A DNA stretch of 64,000 nucleotides, from assembly GCA_017853885.1 (NCBI GenBank), contig JAFMIR010000020.1, forward strand, positions 1 to 64,000, in the 5' to 3' direction. The stretch's first letter is position 1. Every line of letters begins with the position of its first letter. Shown here in pieces: positions 16,973 through 26,026 of the stretch. The notes below the pieces were generated by a model. The model made no database searches and was not told the origin of the DNA. It saw only the letters and a list, made by a program, of their open reading frames with translations. Position numbers and translations under genes: made by a program. Origin of the DNA: Prosthecobacter sp. Its GTDB lineage: Bacteria; Verrucomicrobiota; Verrucomicrobiia; Verrucomicrobiales; Verrucomicrobiaceae.

Positions 16973-18253
16973 TTAGCCACCCGCTCCACCACTAAGATTC
17001 TTGATAACATCGATGAGAGGGAGGAACAGCGCCATGACGATGACACCAACCACCAATGCTAGGATAACGATCATCAAAGGTTCCAGCATCGAAGTGAGGG
17101 CAGAAACGGAATTGTCCACTTCGTCTTCGTAGACATCAGCTATTTTCAAAAGCATCTCAGGAAGCTGGCCAGTTTCTTCGCCGACATCCACCATTGAAAT
17201 AACCATAGGTGGGAAAACACCACTGGCCTCAAGAGGTCCAACCATGGACTCACCTTCCTTCACAGCGTCATGCACTTTCATAATTGCATTTGAGACGATG
17301 ACATTACCAGCCGTATCGCGTGTGATGTTGAGAGCTTGCAGAATAGGCACACCAGAGGTGACGAGTGTGCCGAGAGTGCGAGTGAACCGGGAAATGGCCG
17401 TCTTACGCTGCACATCGCCAAACAGCGGCAGCTTCAGCTTCATTCCGTCAATCCATTGACGTCCGCCCTTCGTCGCTGCCATGGCACGCCAAGAAACAAA
17501 TGATGTCACAACAACCGCAATGATATACCAAATGTAATCCCACATCCAACGGGAGAATCCGATGACCCACTTGGTCAGTTCAGGCAGCTTTTCCTTGGAA
17601 CCGAGCATGTCCTCGAAGATTGTCTCAAACCGCGGCACAATGACTAGCATCAGGAAAACCATAATACCCGCAGCAATACACATTACGATGATCGGGTATA
17701 CCATCGCAGCAACGATCTTGTTCTTTAACTTCTGAGCTTTTTCCTGATATTCGGCCAATCGATTTAGCACAAGTTCAAGCACACCTCCGAGTTCTCCCGC
17801 CTTGACCATGTTCACATAGAGTTTGTTGAAGATGCGAGGATACTGCTGCAGACTTTCCGAAAATGTCGAACCAGTCTGCACATTCTCGGCCAAAGTGTTA
17901 ATGGTGGCTTTCATCACTGGAATGGGCTCTTGGCGACCCAGCACCGTGAGCCCACGGAGCAGTGGAAGACCCGAATCGATCAGCGTGGCTAGCTGACGAG
18001 TAAAAATCATGAGCACCTTACTCTTGACGCGGGCATTCGCCCCCACTCGCACAACCTTTTCCTTCCCCTTGGAGGAGGTCTTGGCGCGTTTTTTAATGGC
18101 AGCTGCCTGCCCACCTCCTTCAGCGGCCACTTGAGTCGGGTAGTAGCCGCTGGCGCGAAGTTGATTGTAGGCGTCGGCCTCGGAGTTGGCTTCCAGATCG
18201 CCGGTAGTCTCTTGGCCGTTCTGATCGAGAGCGATGTAGTGAAATCGGGGCAT
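16973..18253 (-). CDS. gspF: Type II secretion/type IV pilus inner-membrane platform protein (GspF/PilC)
   Basis: 426 aa. Two GspF domains are arranged around three transmembrane segments: first domain with TRQLATLIDSGLPLLRGL, a TM region with VYPIIVMCIAAGIMVFLMLV, second domain with FTRTLGTLVTSGVPILQAL, and a final TM helix near the C-terminus. The N-terminus has a short DUF-like region and a basic linker (KKRAKTSSKGKEK). GspF/PilC is the membrane platform that couples the cytoplasmic ATPase to pseudopilus growth. It lies between gspE and the pseudopilin gene. Confidence 0.93.
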   Translation of the reverse strand: MPRFHYIALDQNGQETTGDLEANSEADAYNQLRASGYYPTQVAAEGGGQAAAIKKRAKTSSKGKEKVVRVGANARVKSKVLMIFTRQLATLIDSGLPLLRGLTVLGRQEPIPVMKATINTLAENVQTGSTFSESLQQYPRIFNKLYVNMVKAGELGGVLELVLNRLAEYQEKAQKLKNKIVAAMVYPIIVMCIAAGIMVFLMLVIVPRFETIFEDMLGSKEKLPELTKWVIGFSRWMWDYIWYIIAVVVTSFVSWRAMAATKGGRQWIDGMKLKLPLFGDVQRKTAISRFTRTLGTLVTSGVPILQALNITRDTAGNVIVSNAIMKVHDAVKEGESMVGPLEASGVFPPMVISMVDVGEETGQLPEMLLKIADVYEDEVDNSVSALTSMLEPLMIVILALVVGVIVMALFLPLIDVIKNLSGGAGG

Positions 18254-18378
18254 AAGGTTATTGTCAGAAAGAAGCGGAATTTGGCTGCAATCTATGTGCT
18301 TATACGAAGGGACCTCAGATTCTGTCCATTGTAAATTCGTGCCTAGCTGATGAAGATTTTCGTCGGTGGATTTTTAAA

Positions 18379-20043
18379 TCAGGTGTATTTGAGCACCTCT
18401 TCCACTGTTGTATCTCCATCATAGATGCTGCGCAGGCCATCCTCCCGAAGGGTAGCCATGCCCAGTTCGATGGCTTTTTGGCGCAAAACAAGCGATGGGG
18501 CACGAGAGGTGATCAGATCACGAAGGGGATCAGAAATATCAAGCAGCTCATAGATGCCTTTTCGCCCCTTGTAGCCGCTGTTGCCGCAGGTCGAACAGCC
18601 AGACCCGGTGTAGAATGGCTTCCCAGCGATGTCCTCTCGGCTTAAGCCCAACTGGGTCAATATATGATTGTTTGCCTCGTAGGGCGCACGGCATCCTTTA
18701 CAGATGGTTCGAAGCAAACGCTGTGCAAGTACACCCTCTAAAGTAGCCGAGACCAAGAATGGCTCAACACCCATGTCCACAAGACGCGTTACTGCGCCAG
18801 CCGAGTCATTGGTGTGAAGTGTGCTGAGAACCAAGTGGCCTGTGAGAGAGGCCTGAATGGCAATCTGAGCAGTTTCAAGATCGCGCATCTCACCTACCAT
18901 GATGCGGTCCGGGTCTTGACGCAGGAAAGCACGTAAAGCCTTAGCGAAGGTGAGGCCGACCGCCTCATTGATTGGCACCTGCATGATGCCGTCGATTTCA
19001 TATTCGACAGGGTCTTCAGCCGTGAGCAGCTTAGCATCGATGGTGTTGATTCGCCTTAGAGCGGCGTAGAGAGTGGTGGTTTTCCCTGCCCCAGTCGGTC
19101 CAGTGACGATAAAGATTCCGTTGGGTTTGTGAATCGTCTCTACAATGTAGTCGAACAGGAAGGGTTGCATACCAAGCGATTCCAGATCGAGATTCACGGA
19201 TGAACGATCTAGCACGCGCAGAACCACAGACTCACCGTGCTGTGTCGGCAAAGAGTTCACACGCATATCAATGGCCTTACCACCAACCGTTGTCATGATG
19301 CGGCCGTCTTGAGGAATTCGGCGCTCGGCAATATTCATGTTCGCCATGACCTTCACGCGAGAAATGACGGAGTTCGCCAAATGAACTGGCGGCGGCGCCA
19401 TTTCATAAAGGGCACCATCCACTCGATAGCGAATCTTGAACTCGCGTTCAAAGGGCTCGAAGTGAATATCTGAAGCACGTTCTTTAATGGCTTGGGTAAG
19501 CACGAGATCGACAAATTTCACGATCGGCGCTGAATTCGCTTCCTGTTCCGCGGATTGCGCCGTGCCTATACCTTGGCCCATCTGTCCGAAAATCTCCTCA
19601 ATGCTGGGGGCACTACTACCGTAGTGTTTTTCTATGAGATTCTGAACCTGACTGCGGCGCGCCACGACTGGAACGATGCTTTTGCCAAGACCAAAACGAA
19701 GGTCCTCAACGAGCTGGGGATTCAACGGATCGGTGAAAGCCACATGTAATCCCTGACCGTCTAGCGTGATGGGGAAACATCCATACAAACGGGCCATGCC
19801 GGGAGTGACCAAGTTCACCACTGAGGGCGCAGGCTCGAAGGCGGCAAGATCACGATGCTCTGCTCCAAGCTCTTCTGCCACATGACCCCAAAATTCATCT
19901 TCGCTCGAGTAAATGCCGTAATCGAGCAGCGTCTGAAGCACATCCTTGCCATCCGTGACGCAGTCACGTGTCAAATCGTCGGCTTGGCCCGAGTCGATGA
20001 CCCCGCGGTTGATAAGCATGTCAATGACATGAGAGACAGTCAT
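18379..20043 (-). CDS. gspE: GspE/PilB-family secretion ATPase (copy 2)
   Basis: 554 aa. The N-terminal MshEN-type domain (1 to about 150) is followed by the secretion ATPase core. Walker A GPTGAGKTTTLY starts near residue 314, the Asp and His boxes are present, and the four-cysteine zinc element is CKGC (about 446) with CSTC (about 484). It powers pseudopilin polymerisation on the cytoplasmic face. It is paralogous to the gene directly upstream, with the same domain order and length but clearly diverged. It lies 125 bp upstream of gspF and 36 bp downstream of its paralogue. Confidence 0.93.
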   Translation of the reverse strand: MTVSHVIDMLINRGVIDSGQADDLTRDCVTDGKDVLQTLLDYGIYSSEDEFWGHVAEELGAEHRDLAAFEPAPSVVNLVTPGMARLYGCFPITLDGQGLHVAFTDPLNPQLVEDLRFGLGKSIVPVVARRSQVQNLIEKHYGSSAPSIEEIFGQMGQGIGTAQSAEQEANSAPIVKFVDLVLTQAIKERASDIHFEPFEREFKIRYRVDGALYEMAPPPVHLANSVISRVKVMANMNIAERRIPQDGRIMTTVGGKAIDMRVNSLPTQHGESVVLRVLDRSSVNLDLESLGMQPFLFDYIVETIHKPNGIFIVTGPTGAGKTTTLYAALRRINTIDAKLLTAEDPVEYEIDGIMQVPINEAVGLTFAKALRAFLRQDPDRIMVGEMRDLETAQIAIQASLTGHLVLSTLHTNDSAGAVTRLVDMGVEPFLVSATLEGVLAQRLLRTICKGCRAPYEANNHILTQLGLSREDIAGKPFYTGSGCSTCGNSGYKGRKGIYELLDISDPLRDLITSRAPSLVLRQKAIELGMATLREDGLRSIYDGDTTVEEVLKYT

Positions 20044-20079
20044 GGTAATGAAACAATTTATGAGGTGGAAAGAGGGTAG

Positions 20080-21738
20080 TCAGTGTGAATCGGACATCGT
20101 GGCTTCGATGACTTCATCCGCAGTGGTAAGACCGGCGAGCACTTTGCGAACGCCGTCCTCACGCAGGGTTCGCATGCCCAATTCACGCGCACGCTTGCGG
20201 AGCTGTGGCGTAGTTAGCTGCTGATTGATCATGCTGCGAACCTCATCGTCGATCTTGAAGATCTCCACGAGGCTCATCCGTCCACGATAGCCTAATTGTC
20301 GGCATTTACTGCATCCGGCCGGACCCATGATAGTGGCATCCATAGCTTGGGCAGCATCGAGGCCGAGCGCACGCAACTCACGGTCACTCAGGGAGGAAAC
20401 CGTCTTGCATTCAGCGCAGAGTTTTCGAACAAGGCGCTGAGCTTCGATGGCACGCACAGCTGACGCAATCAGGAAAGGTTTGATACCAATGTCTGCGAGA
20501 CGAGCCACGGCGCTCGGCGCATCATTTGTGTGCAGGGTGGAGAACACCAAGTGACCTGTGAGCGAGGCCTGGATGGCTATGGAAGCCGTTTCCATGTCAC
20601 GAATTTCTCCCAACATGATGATATTAGGCGCCTGACGCAGCATCGCGCGGAGTGCGGCGGCAAAAGTCATACCCACATCTTCCTTCACCATCACTTGATT
20701 AATGCCGGGAAGCTCATACTCGACTGGGTCTTCAACAGTGATGATCTTGCGATCAGGACGATTGATGAAGTTGAGACAGGCATATAGCGTCGTCGTTTTA
20801 CCCGACCCAGTGGGACCGGTGACCAGGATGATGCCGTCCGGCAAAGAGATGAGCTGCTCAAAACTGGCCTGATCATCCGAAAGGAATCCGAGATCAGAAA
20901 GGCCAAGACGGAGGCTGCTTTTGTCGAGCACGCGCATGACGACCGACTCGCCATTGCTCGTTGGAATGATCGACACACGCATATCAATCTCCTTGTCGTT
21001 GTAATTCATCTGGATGCGCCCGTCCTGAGGAACACGCTTTTCATCCAACTGCATCGTTCCTGTCATGATCTTGATACGACCAATAATCGCCGCCAAAAGG
21101 CGCTTCGGATGGTGCTCAATGTCCACCATCACGCCATCCATGCGGTATCGAACACGGATGTCTTTCTCCATCGGCTCGATGTGAATATCTGACGCTTTAT
21201 TTTTAAAGGCTTCCGTCAGCAGATTCGTCACTAATTTGATCACAGGCGCATCGTCATCGCCACCGCTTTCCAATCCACTGCCTTTAATTTTGCTGCCACC
21301 TACAGCCTCGTTACCGTAGATATTTGATTGTAGCAGCTTAATCAGCGCCGGAGTGGAGCAGAAAAATTCAATCTCAGGCTGCAGGACATGCGGAAGAGCA
21401 TCAAGTGTCTCAAAATCATATGGGTCCGCAACTACGACCTGAAGAGCAGATCCGTTGGTTCCTAGCGGGGCAATTTTGTAACGGATGGCTGTTTCAACCG
21501 GAAGGAGACTTTTAAGGCTCGGGTGCGCTTCAAAACCATACAAATCCACATACTCCATGCCAGAGTTGACAGCAACGGTCTGCGCTAGTTGCTCGTCAGA
21601 TACCACACCCGTTTTAATCAGCGTTTCGAGGGTGCTCTCTCCGTGCTTTTGAGTGGAGACCACGCCTTGGATATCGCGATCGGTCACCAGCCCGGATTCT
21701 AGGAGCAGTTCCAGCAGGTATTTTTCATTTGAGTACAT
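20080..21738 (-). CDS. pilB: GspE/PilB-family secretion ATPase (copy 1)
   Basis: 552 aa, first gene of the cluster. The N-terminal MshEN-like domain has DIQGVVSTQKHGESTLETLI, and the ATPase core has Walker A GPTGSGKTTTLY near residue 308. The zinc element has CAEC and CSKC. An additional glycine/serine linker (VGGSKIKGSGLESGGDD) separates the N-domain from the ATPase core. The role is assembly ATPase of a type II secretion or type IV pilus-like machine. Having two PilB/GspE genes with one platform gene suggests either two ATPases for one machine or a second machine elsewhere. The choice between the pilB and gspE names is arbitrary. Confidence 0.92.
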   Translation of the reverse strand: MYSNEKYLLELLLESGLVTDRDIQGVVSTQKHGESTLETLIKTGVVSDEQLAQTVAVNSGMEYVDLYGFEAHPSLKSLLPVETAIRYKIAPLGTNGSALQVVVADPYDFETLDALPHVLQPEIEFFCSTPALIKLLQSNIYGNEAVGGSKIKGSGLESGGDDDAPVIKLVTNLLTEAFKNKASDIHIEPMEKDIRVRYRMDGVMVDIEHHPKRLLAAIIGRIKIMTGTMQLDEKRVPQDGRIQMNYNDKEIDMRVSIIPTSNGESVVMRVLDKSSLRLGLSDLGFLSDDQASFEQLISLPDGIILVTGPTGSGKTTTLYACLNFINRPDRKIITVEDPVEYELPGINQVMVKEDVGMTFAAALRAMLRQAPNIIMLGEIRDMETASIAIQASLTGHLVFSTLHTNDAPSAVARLADIGIKPFLIASAVRAIEAQRLVRKLCAECKTVSSLSDRELRALGLDAAQAMDATIMGPAGCSKCRQLGYRGRMSLVEIFKIDDEVRSMINQQLTTPQLRKRARELGMRTLREDGVRKVLAGLTTADEVIEATMSDSH

Positions 21739-21880
21739 GAAATCAGTAGAGAGGGGCGAAAAGGCGACCTAAGCGCGAATTATGAAAAATTGAAATTAAG
21801 CGGGCTGGGCTTGGGGTGTCAATCTTTCGACCTCAAATGCGTAAAAAAAAGCGTTGCAGGGGGAAGGGCCATCGCCGCGC

Positions 21881-22228
21881 TTATCCCACATATTGCGTGA
21901 TGAAGACCTCATTTCCTTCGCTGTCCCGGTACATGCCGAGCAGGATCGGTTCTCCCTCACGCTGCTCCGGGTATTGCAAAATCTCAGCACCAGCCTGACG
22001 AATGAACTCAGATTGTTTGAGCACATCTTCGAACTGAAAAGACAGCCCGGTGGGATTCCGTCTGCCATGATGTCCACCATGCAGACCAATAATTGCGTCG
22101 CCGTGACGCAATTCTGACCAAAAATCGCTCACAAATATTTCCTCCAAGCCCATCACATCGCGGTAGAAACGAACAGCACGATTCATATCCACTGCCATCA
22201 ACATGAATTTCACTTTTTCAGGCTTCAT
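21881..22228 (-). CDS. VOC-superfamily (glyoxalase-like) protein
   Basis: 115 aa from the ATG at 22228; the open frame extends 60 bp further upstream, but the VOC fold begins with EKVKFMLMAVDMNRAVRFY. One betaalphabetabetabeta repeat pair of the glyoxalase/bleomycin-resistance type, with FYRDVMGLEE and a C-terminal YRDSEGNEVFITQ strand carrying the usual metal-ligand glutamate position. The function within the superfamily cannot be assigned. Divergent from the HAD phosphatase gene. Confidence 0.85.
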   Translation of the reverse strand: MKPEKVKFMLMAVDMNRAVRFYRDVMGLEEIFVSDFWSELRHGDAIIGLHGGHHGRRNPTGLSFQFEDVLKQSEFIRQAGAEILQYPEQREGEPILLGMYRDSEGNEVFITQYVG

Positions 22229-22434
22229 CACCCAAAATGAGCTACCTTTAAAAAACCGCAAGAAACGATGGGAAAATCCAAACCTCAATAATACAAACTA
22301 GACCATTTCCATCCGGGAGCAAGTTTACCCTGCTGATGAGTCATTTCTGCAACGCATGGAGTGAAGAGACCTCGTTGCCTGAAAAGAGATTCCATCACTT
22401 GCCTTCCGCACGGTTTCCCGCCAGTGAATCGAAT

Positions 22435-23082
22435 ATGCCACCTATTCAAGCCTATCTTTTTGACCTTGATGGAACACTGATTGACTCGCTAGCCGATATT
22501 GCAAAATCAGTGAATCGTATGCTGGAAGCCAGAGGGCATCCGCGGCGGGAGTTAGAGCTCTTCCGAAAGATGGTGGGGGATGGCATGGATAAGCTGGTGG
22601 AACGCGCGTTACCGAATCATTCCCGTGATGCAGAAACCATAAAAGCTGGAGTAGCAGAGTATCGCTCAAACTACGAGTCGCAATGGCAGGAGAGCACGCG
22701 GCCCTATGAAGGTGTGATAGAACTCCTCCAATGCCTAAAGAATCGAGGGCTGAAACTCGGCGTTATTTCCAACAAAGCTCATCGCTTCACCGTGCCAATG
22801 ACTGAGTATTTCTTCGGCAAATCACTGTTTGATGTCATTCTCGGAGCTCGGCCTGAAATTCCAAACAAGCCCGCACCAAATGCAGCACATGAGGTAGCAG
22901 CTATCTGGGGCATCTCGACAAGCAGTATCGCCTATGTAGGTGACTCGGGCATCGATATGGACTTTGCACGAAACAGCGGCATGCGGGCTATCGGCGTTTG
23001 TTGGGGCTTCCGCGGGGAAAAAGAGTTACGGGACCACGGAGCAGATCTTTTGATCACACATCCCAGTGAACTGACCACTTGA
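22435..23082 (+). CDS. gph: HAD-superfamily phosphatase, phosphoglycolate phosphatase-like
   Basis: 215 aa from the ATG at 22435, where HAD homology begins; the frame is open for another 99 bp upstream. The four HAD motifs are visible: DLDGT (10-14) with nucleophile D10, SNK (112-114), K145 in NKPAP, and GDSGIDMDFA (169-178). The alpha-helical cap follows motif I (C1 type). Closest in pattern to phosphoglycolate phosphatases, which remove 2-phosphoglycolate formed during DNA repair or photorespiration. Pyrophosphatase PpaX or another sugar phosphatase is also possible. Confidence 0.85.
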   Translation: MPPIQAYLFDLDGTLIDSLADIAKSVNRMLEARGHPRRELELFRKMVGDGMDKLVERALPNHSRDAETIKAGVAEYRSNYESQWQESTRPYEGVIELLQCLKNRGLKLGVISNKAHRFTVPMTEYFFGKSLFDVILGARPEIPNKPAPNAAHEVAAIWGISTSSIAYVGDSGIDMDFARNSGMRAIGVCWGFRGEKELRDHGADLLITHPSELTT

Positions 23083-23115
23083 GCAATTCACTCATGCCCC
23101 TTACACTTTGCCACT

Positions 23116-23991
23116 GTGACCTCTATAGTGCCATCTTTACTCCAATATAGCCCGCTTGCAGTCGCTGCAGTGGCTCTTGCCTCCTGCAGCATGGCTAAAA
23201 AAGTCCCCCCACCTACTCCACCGGAACCTGTGAAGCAGACTTGGAAGTATCCGGGAGCCTGGACAGGGGGGGGGAAGCCCATCACCCGAATCGTCGTCAA
23301 CGTAGACACCCAGCGTGCCATGCTCTATCACGGTGAAGAAGAGGTTGGCTGGACCTATGTAGCAAGCGGCATCACCAGCTATCCAACGCCCACAGGAGAG
23401 TTCAAGATTCTCGAAAAGAGGAAAGATAAGGTATCGAATCTTTACGGCAAGAGCTACGATGCCGAGGGCAAGCTGGTTAACTCGGATTTCAAACAAGGTC
23501 GCGATGTTCTGCCTCCAGGCGGTCGCTTCGAAGCCGCGCCGATGAAGTATTTCATGCGACTCACGAATGATGGAGTTGGCATGCACATTGGTATCATCTC
23601 TAAGCCCGGCCGCCGTGCGTCCCACGGATGCATTCGCCTGCCCTCGAAGATGGCCCCCATTCTTTACGAGCGGGTCTCATTAGGAACGCCCGTAACCATC
23701 ACGGGTAAAGGACCGGACTATCCAGCTTACCTGAAGCAATCTGCCGAGCGCGCAAAGGCCAACGCCGCTAAGCATGCCGCCGCAATCCAAAAGCAGGCGG
23801 AGGAAGAAGCGAAAAAAGCAGCGGAAGCAGCCCAAGGAAGCAATGTGCCGTTGCCGATCCGTACTGACTCGGGGGCTCCTGCCGTCAAGCCTGCCACACC
23901 CGAAATGAAGGTGCCTGAGCCCCCTACTCCTGGATCTCCTACGCAGACTAAGCCCCCACTGCCCGTGCCTCAAGGCAACGCACAGCAGTGA
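23116..23991 (+). CDS. L,D-transpeptidase lipoprotein (YkuD domain)
   Basis: 291 aa from a GTG at 23116. The N-terminal hydrophobic segment ends in a lipobox LASC with C24 as lipidation site. The YkuD catalytic domain has HIGIISKPGRRASHGCIRLP with H170 and nucleophile C172. The C-terminal third is a long alanine/lysine/glutamate helix (about 205-240) followed by a proline-rich tail, probably spanning the periplasm or binding the wall. L,D-transpeptidases make 3-3 peptidoglycan cross-links or attach proteins to the wall. A second, shorter member is at 60594-61199. Confidence 0.9.
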   Translation: MTSIVPSLLQYSPLAVAAVALASCSMAKKVPPPTPPEPVKQTWKYPGAWTGGGKPITRIVVNVDTQRAMLYHGEEEVGWTYVASGITSYPTPTGEFKILEKRKDKVSNLYGKSYDAEGKLVNSDFKQGRDVLPPGGRFEAAPMKYFMRLTNDGVGMHIGIISKPGRRASHGCIRLPSKMAPILYERVSLGTPVTITGKGPDYPAYLKQSAERAKANAAKHAAAIQKQAEEEAKKAAEAAQGSNVPLPIRTDSGAPAVKPATPEMKVPEPPTPGSPTQTKPPLPVPQGNAQQ

Positions 23992-24015
23992 TTGCATCTC
24001 ATCCCCTGCCCCACT

Positions 24016-25158
24016 GTGCCGCGCTTCACTCTTGAAGACTTAGGCTGGAATGCTTTTTTTCAAAAGCACTATGAGCCGCATGCCGCCAAAGGTTGGAAAC
24101 CCGCACGCTTAATCCGCGACAATAAAATCTCGTATGGGGCTCTACTCGATGATGGAATGGGAGGGTTCGATGAACTCGAGGTAATCCTCGGCGGCAAGGT
24201 CTATCACGATGCTGAGACGGACGCCGATCTGCCTGCTGTGGGAGACTGGGTGGTGATTGATCTCGGTAAAAAAGCCACGGATGCCGTCATTCGAGCTCGG
24301 TTGCCCCGGCAGACCTGCTTTTCACGCAAAGCCCCAGGCCTCAGCACAGAGGAGCAGGTCATCGCCGCGAATGTGGATACTGTCATCATCATCACCGATG
24401 CCAAAGCTGATTTTAACTTGCGGCGACTGGAGCGTTACTTTGCACTTATCGCCCGCAGTGGTGCGAAAGCGGTCGTTGTCATCAATAAGATCGATCTTAG
24501 CTCAAAGGAACAAAACGATCAGGCAGCGAGCGCAATCCGGGAACTAAACCCACTGGCAGAGGTCCTTCTAACCAGCGTCATCCAACGCAAGGGCATTAAA
24601 GCGGTGCGTGACCACCTTAAGCGAGGCAAGAGCGTTGCATTTATCGGTTCCAGCGGAGTCGGGAAATCCGCCATGATCAATTTGCTTCTCGGCGAAGAGT
24701 GGCAATGGACAGGTGAAGTGAACCCAAAGACCGGTCGCGGAAAACATACTACCACCGCCCGTGAATTGATCGTTCTCGAACGTGGCGGGATCCTGATCGA
24801 CAACCCAGGCATCAAGGAAGTGCAGATGTGGACGGATGAAACTACGCTGCGTGAACGCTTTGTGGACATCGGCCAGATCGCACTCGAGTGCCAGTTTGGA
24901 GATTGCAAACATGGAAAAGATGCTGGCTGCGCCATTCGGGCCGCAGTCGAGGCCGGAACACTCGATGTGGCCCGCTACGAGGGTTACCTGAAGCTGGAAG
25001 AAGAAATTGCCGAACTGCGCAAAAAGCGCAAAAAACGCCAGATGACAGTCGAAAGAATTTTCAAACGCAATCACCGGATCAAGGCACGGAACCGTGAGGA
25101 CCGTCATGATTTTGAGAGAAATCTCCGCCCTTCAGGACACGACTTTAGGAATGGCTAA
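24016..25158 (+). CDS. rsgA: Ribosome small-subunit biogenesis GTPase RsgA
   Basis: 380 aa from a GTG at 24016; an in-frame TTG at 23992 directly after the previous stop is less likely. OB-fold N-terminus, then the circularly permuted GTPase with NKID (157-160) before GSSGVGKS (211-218) and DNPG (262-265). The C-terminal zinc site is C292, C297, H299 and C305. RsgA (YjeQ/YloQ) helps late 30S maturation. The tail is rich in lysine/arginine (KKRKKRQ), as expected for rRNA contact. It follows the transpeptidase gene almost without a gap. Confidence 0.95.
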   Translation: MPRFTLEDLGWNAFFQKHYEPHAAKGWKPARLIRDNKISYGALLDDGMGGFDELEVILGGKVYHDAETDADLPAVGDWVVIDLGKKATDAVIRARLPRQTCFSRKAPGLSTEEQVIAANVDTVIIITDAKADFNLRRLERYFALIARSGAKAVVVINKIDLSSKEQNDQAASAIRELNPLAEVLLTSVIQRKGIKAVRDHLKRGKSVAFIGSSGVGKSAMINLLLGEEWQWTGEVNPKTGRGKHTTTARELIVLERGGILIDNPGIKEVQMWTDETTLRERFVDIGQIALECQFGDCKHGKDAGCAIRAAVEAGTLDVARYEGYLKLEEEIAELRKKRKKRQMTVERIFKRNHRIKARNREDRHDFERNLRPSGHDFRNG

Positions 25159-25233
25159 GGCACTCTATGGAGGTGGGCAACTGGTGAAAAACGGCTTTCG
25201 AACTCGCGGAGCACCGCCATAATCCGCGCCCTC

Positions 25234-26019
25234 ATGTCCAACGAAGCCCTACAGCGTATCGTCTTGAAATTTGGATCCGGCATTCTCACCAAGGTTAGCA
25301 CCCCCGAGCCCGATCCGGTGCAACTTCGCAAGCTAGTCGAGGCCGTAGCCCTTCTTAAGAAGGCAGGTCATGCCGTCGTGGTTGTCAGTAGTGGCGCAGT
25401 CGCCTCTGGTCTCAAACCTCTCGAATTAAAACAACGCCCTACCGATGTGACAACACTCCAGGCACTGGCCGCCGTCGGACAAACACATCTCATGCACGCC
25501 TATGAGAGCCTGCTTCGTGACCATGGCCTCCATGTAGCCCAACTGCTCGTGACGCATGAAGACTTCGAAAACGCCGACAGAGCTCCGCGGGTGAAAGCTG
25601 TGCTAAACAAACTGCTCGAATTCCCCCAAGTCGTGCCGGTCATCAATGAAAACGACTCTGTAGCTGTCGAAGAGCTACGCTATGGAGACAATGACAAACT
25701 CTCCTCCCGTGTGGCCCAGTTTTGGGGTGCTAGCACGCTACTACTCCTTACCAACGCTCCAGGCCTACTAAAAGATATACATAAGCCAGAGGAGGGCCCG
25801 ATCCCGGTGGTGACAAACATCAACGAAGTGCTTCACCATGCCGAAAAAGAAAAGTCACAACTCGGAACTGGCGGTATGATCTCGAAATTAGGCGCCGTTC
25901 AGAATGCTGTGAATGCAGGAATCACCTGCATCATTGCGAATGGACGCCATGCTGAGCAGCTACCGGATATCATAGCTGGCCGAGGCGTTTGTACTCGCTT
26001 TCCTGGGCGTAAGAGCTGA
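25234..26019 (+). CDS. proB: Glutamate 5-kinase, short form without PUA domain
   Basis: 261 aa. Amino-acid-kinase fold with KFGSGILT at the N-terminus, VVSSGAVASG (about 50-59), the substrate/ATP region INENDSVAVEELRYGDND and the GTGGMISKLGA motif. It phosphorylates glutamate as the first step of proline synthesis. The C-terminal PUA domain present in E. coli ProB (367 aa) is absent, as in a subset of bacteria. No proA or obg neighbour is in the window. It starts 75 bp after rsgA and converges with the DUF1549 gene with 7 bp between stops. Confidence 0.93.
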   Translation: MSNEALQRIVLKFGSGILTKVSTPEPDPVQLRKLVEAVALLKKAGHAVVVVSSGAVASGLKPLELKQRPTDVTTLQALAAVGQTHLMHAYESLLRDHGLHVAQLLVTHEDFENADRAPRVKAVLNKLLEFPQVVPVINENDSVAVEELRYGDNDKLSSRVAQFWGASTLLLLTNAPGLLKDIHKPEEGPIPVVTNINEVLHHAEKEKSQLGTGGMISKLGAVQNAVNAGITCIIANGRHAEQLPDIIAGRGVCTRFPGRKS

Positions 26020-26026
26020 TACTCTC

